64,000 nt of DNA from Hyphomicrobium sp. (lineage in GTDB: Bacteria; Pseudomonadota; Alphaproteobacteria; Rhizobiales; Hyphomicrobiaceae). The stretch covers positions 186,001 through 250,000 of the forward strand of contig JALHOF010000003.1 in assembly GCA_022843145.1 (NCBI GenBank), in the 5' to 3' direction. The notes below the pieces were generated by a model. It saw only the letters and a program-made list of their open reading frames with translations. It searched no databases and was not told where the DNA came from. Position numbers and translations under genes: made by a program. Every line of letters begins with the position of its first letter. The first letter of the stretch is position 1. Of the stretch, positions 63,470-64,000 are shown in pieces.

Positions 63470-64000
63470 ATGGGTAGGCGGGGACCAAAGCCGAAGTCGG
63501 CGGAACTTGAATCACTGCAAGGGTTTCCAGGCCGCCGGAAACGGGCCACGGAGGCGAAAATAAATGCCGTCGATCGCGCGCATTCCCTCAGCGTGGAGCC
63601 GCAAGATTCGCGATCTGTTCCGTGCGATTTGCCGGCCGTCGTCGCAGCGAAGCCGCCGCCGATCCTGAAGACCAAGCGCGAGCGCGAGATTTGGGCCGAG
63701 CTGATACTCGATCCGGTTCGTGGTGTCTGGTTCCGCTACCCCGATCTTGCGTTCATCGCCCGGCACGTGTCGAAGCTCGCGCGTCTCGAAGGAATGATGA
63801 GCCGCCGCATCCGCGCCACTTACGAGACGCGCACCGGCACCGGTGAGCGGCTGATCCGAGCGAACCCCGAGTATTCGGCGATGATGGCGCTCGATCGTGA
63901 AGTGCGCGCCGAAGAACAGCTTCTCGCCGGCAACCCGGTCGCCCGCCTCACGCTCGAAACCAAGACCGGCGATTCGCGCGCGCCGCAGCTTCCAACGCCA
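63470..64000 (+). CDS. Phage terminase small subunit, P27 family, partial
   Basis: An open frame of 177 codons that runs off the window. The N-terminus MGRRGPKPKSAELESLQGFP and GRRKRATEAK is the standard start of P27-family small terminases. Then follow PPPILKTKREREIWAELILD, PDLAFIARHVSKLARLEGMM, EYSAMMALDREVRAEEQLLA and the start of the usual LGLTPxxR-like end (PVARLTLET). It recognises the packaging site and hands DNA to the large subunit, whose gene should be next. GGCGGAG precedes the ATG. Confidence 0.85.
   Translation, partial: MGRRGPKPKSAELESLQGFPGRRKRATEAKINAVDRAHSLSVEPQDSRSVPCDLPAVVAAKPPPILKTKREREIWAELILDPVRGVWFRYPDLAFIARHVSKLARLEGMMSRRIRATYETRTGTGERLIRANPEYSAMMALDREVRAEEQLLAGNPVARLTLETKTGDSRAPQLPTP

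Larger units (their letters stand above)
55712..64000 (+). mobile_element. Element 2: tRNA-Cys-integrated element, left 8.3 kb (continues past the window)
   Basis: It starts at the tRNA-Cys fragment and runs to the window's end. Gene order is integrase, unknown, AlpA-like, unknown, initiator with internal iterons, conserved small protein, tape measure, head-tail adaptor, small Cys protein, small terminase. The opening plan, the block after alpA and the small protein behind the initiator match element 1. The tape-measure gene stands before the adaptor and terminase, which is not the usual prophage order. Confidence 0.82.

Overview
The window looks like the chromosome of a high-GC alphaproteobacterium, most likely of the order Hyphomicrobiales (Rhizobiales). 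Pointers are an NDUFA12-type complex I subunit beside a DUF2155 protein, a B12-dependent ribonucleotide reductase (nrdJ), a C4-pathway hemA, a RibB whose GTP cyclohydrolase II-like half lacks zinc cysteines, the order glyA-nrdR-ribD-ribE-ribBA-ribH-nusB, and an LdtR regulator next to an L,D-transpeptidase. The organism call is inference from gene content. Product names rest on recognised motifs and lengths, not on database searches.

Layout. 1-2.8 kb: end of a class IV aminotransferase-type gene, a patatin-like lipase, a GIY-YIG protein, REP-like palindromes and a lone AT-richer TIR-domain gene. 2.8-21 kb, mostly minus strand: nrdJ with candidate NrdR boxes, complex I accessory genes, the riboflavin/nusB operon with nrdR, glyA, hemA, an L,D-transpeptidase with ldtR, and a HIBYL-CoA hydrolase-like gene. 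21-28.6 kb, plus strand: extensin-like protein, hemB-membrane protein-thiL overlapping operon, a second L,D-transpeptidase and a secreted protein.

Element 1 (28,924-49,189) is a complete integrated element in the 3' end of tRNA-Asn(GTT). It has a 25-bp direct repeat at its ends and three 12-bp arm-type repeats inside each end. It encodes an integrase, an AlpA-like protein, a replication-initiator-like gene with internal GTGCAC repeats, a partial lambda-like head/tail set (decoration protein, prohead protease with nested scaffold, tail chaperone with a GGGAAAG -1 frameshift site, tape measure, minor tail protein), an XRE repressor with twin operators, a nuclease-fold/ParA/small-protein operon, and an RHH-led cargo end. 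I see no terminase, portal, major capsid or major tail gene.

49.2-55.3 kb is host again: a receiver-only response regulator, a symporter-type histidine kinase, a metallophosphoesterase and a protein kinase fused to a USP-like domain. Element 2 starts at a truncated tRNA-Cys (55,712) and runs off the right edge. It has the same opening plan as element 1 (integrase, AlpA, initiator with internal iterons, conserved small protein), then a tape-measure gene, a head-tail adaptor and a P27-type small terminase. The two elements share a noncoding block after alpA and a homologous small protein behind the initiator, so they look like relatives: compact, satellite-like or reduced prophages.
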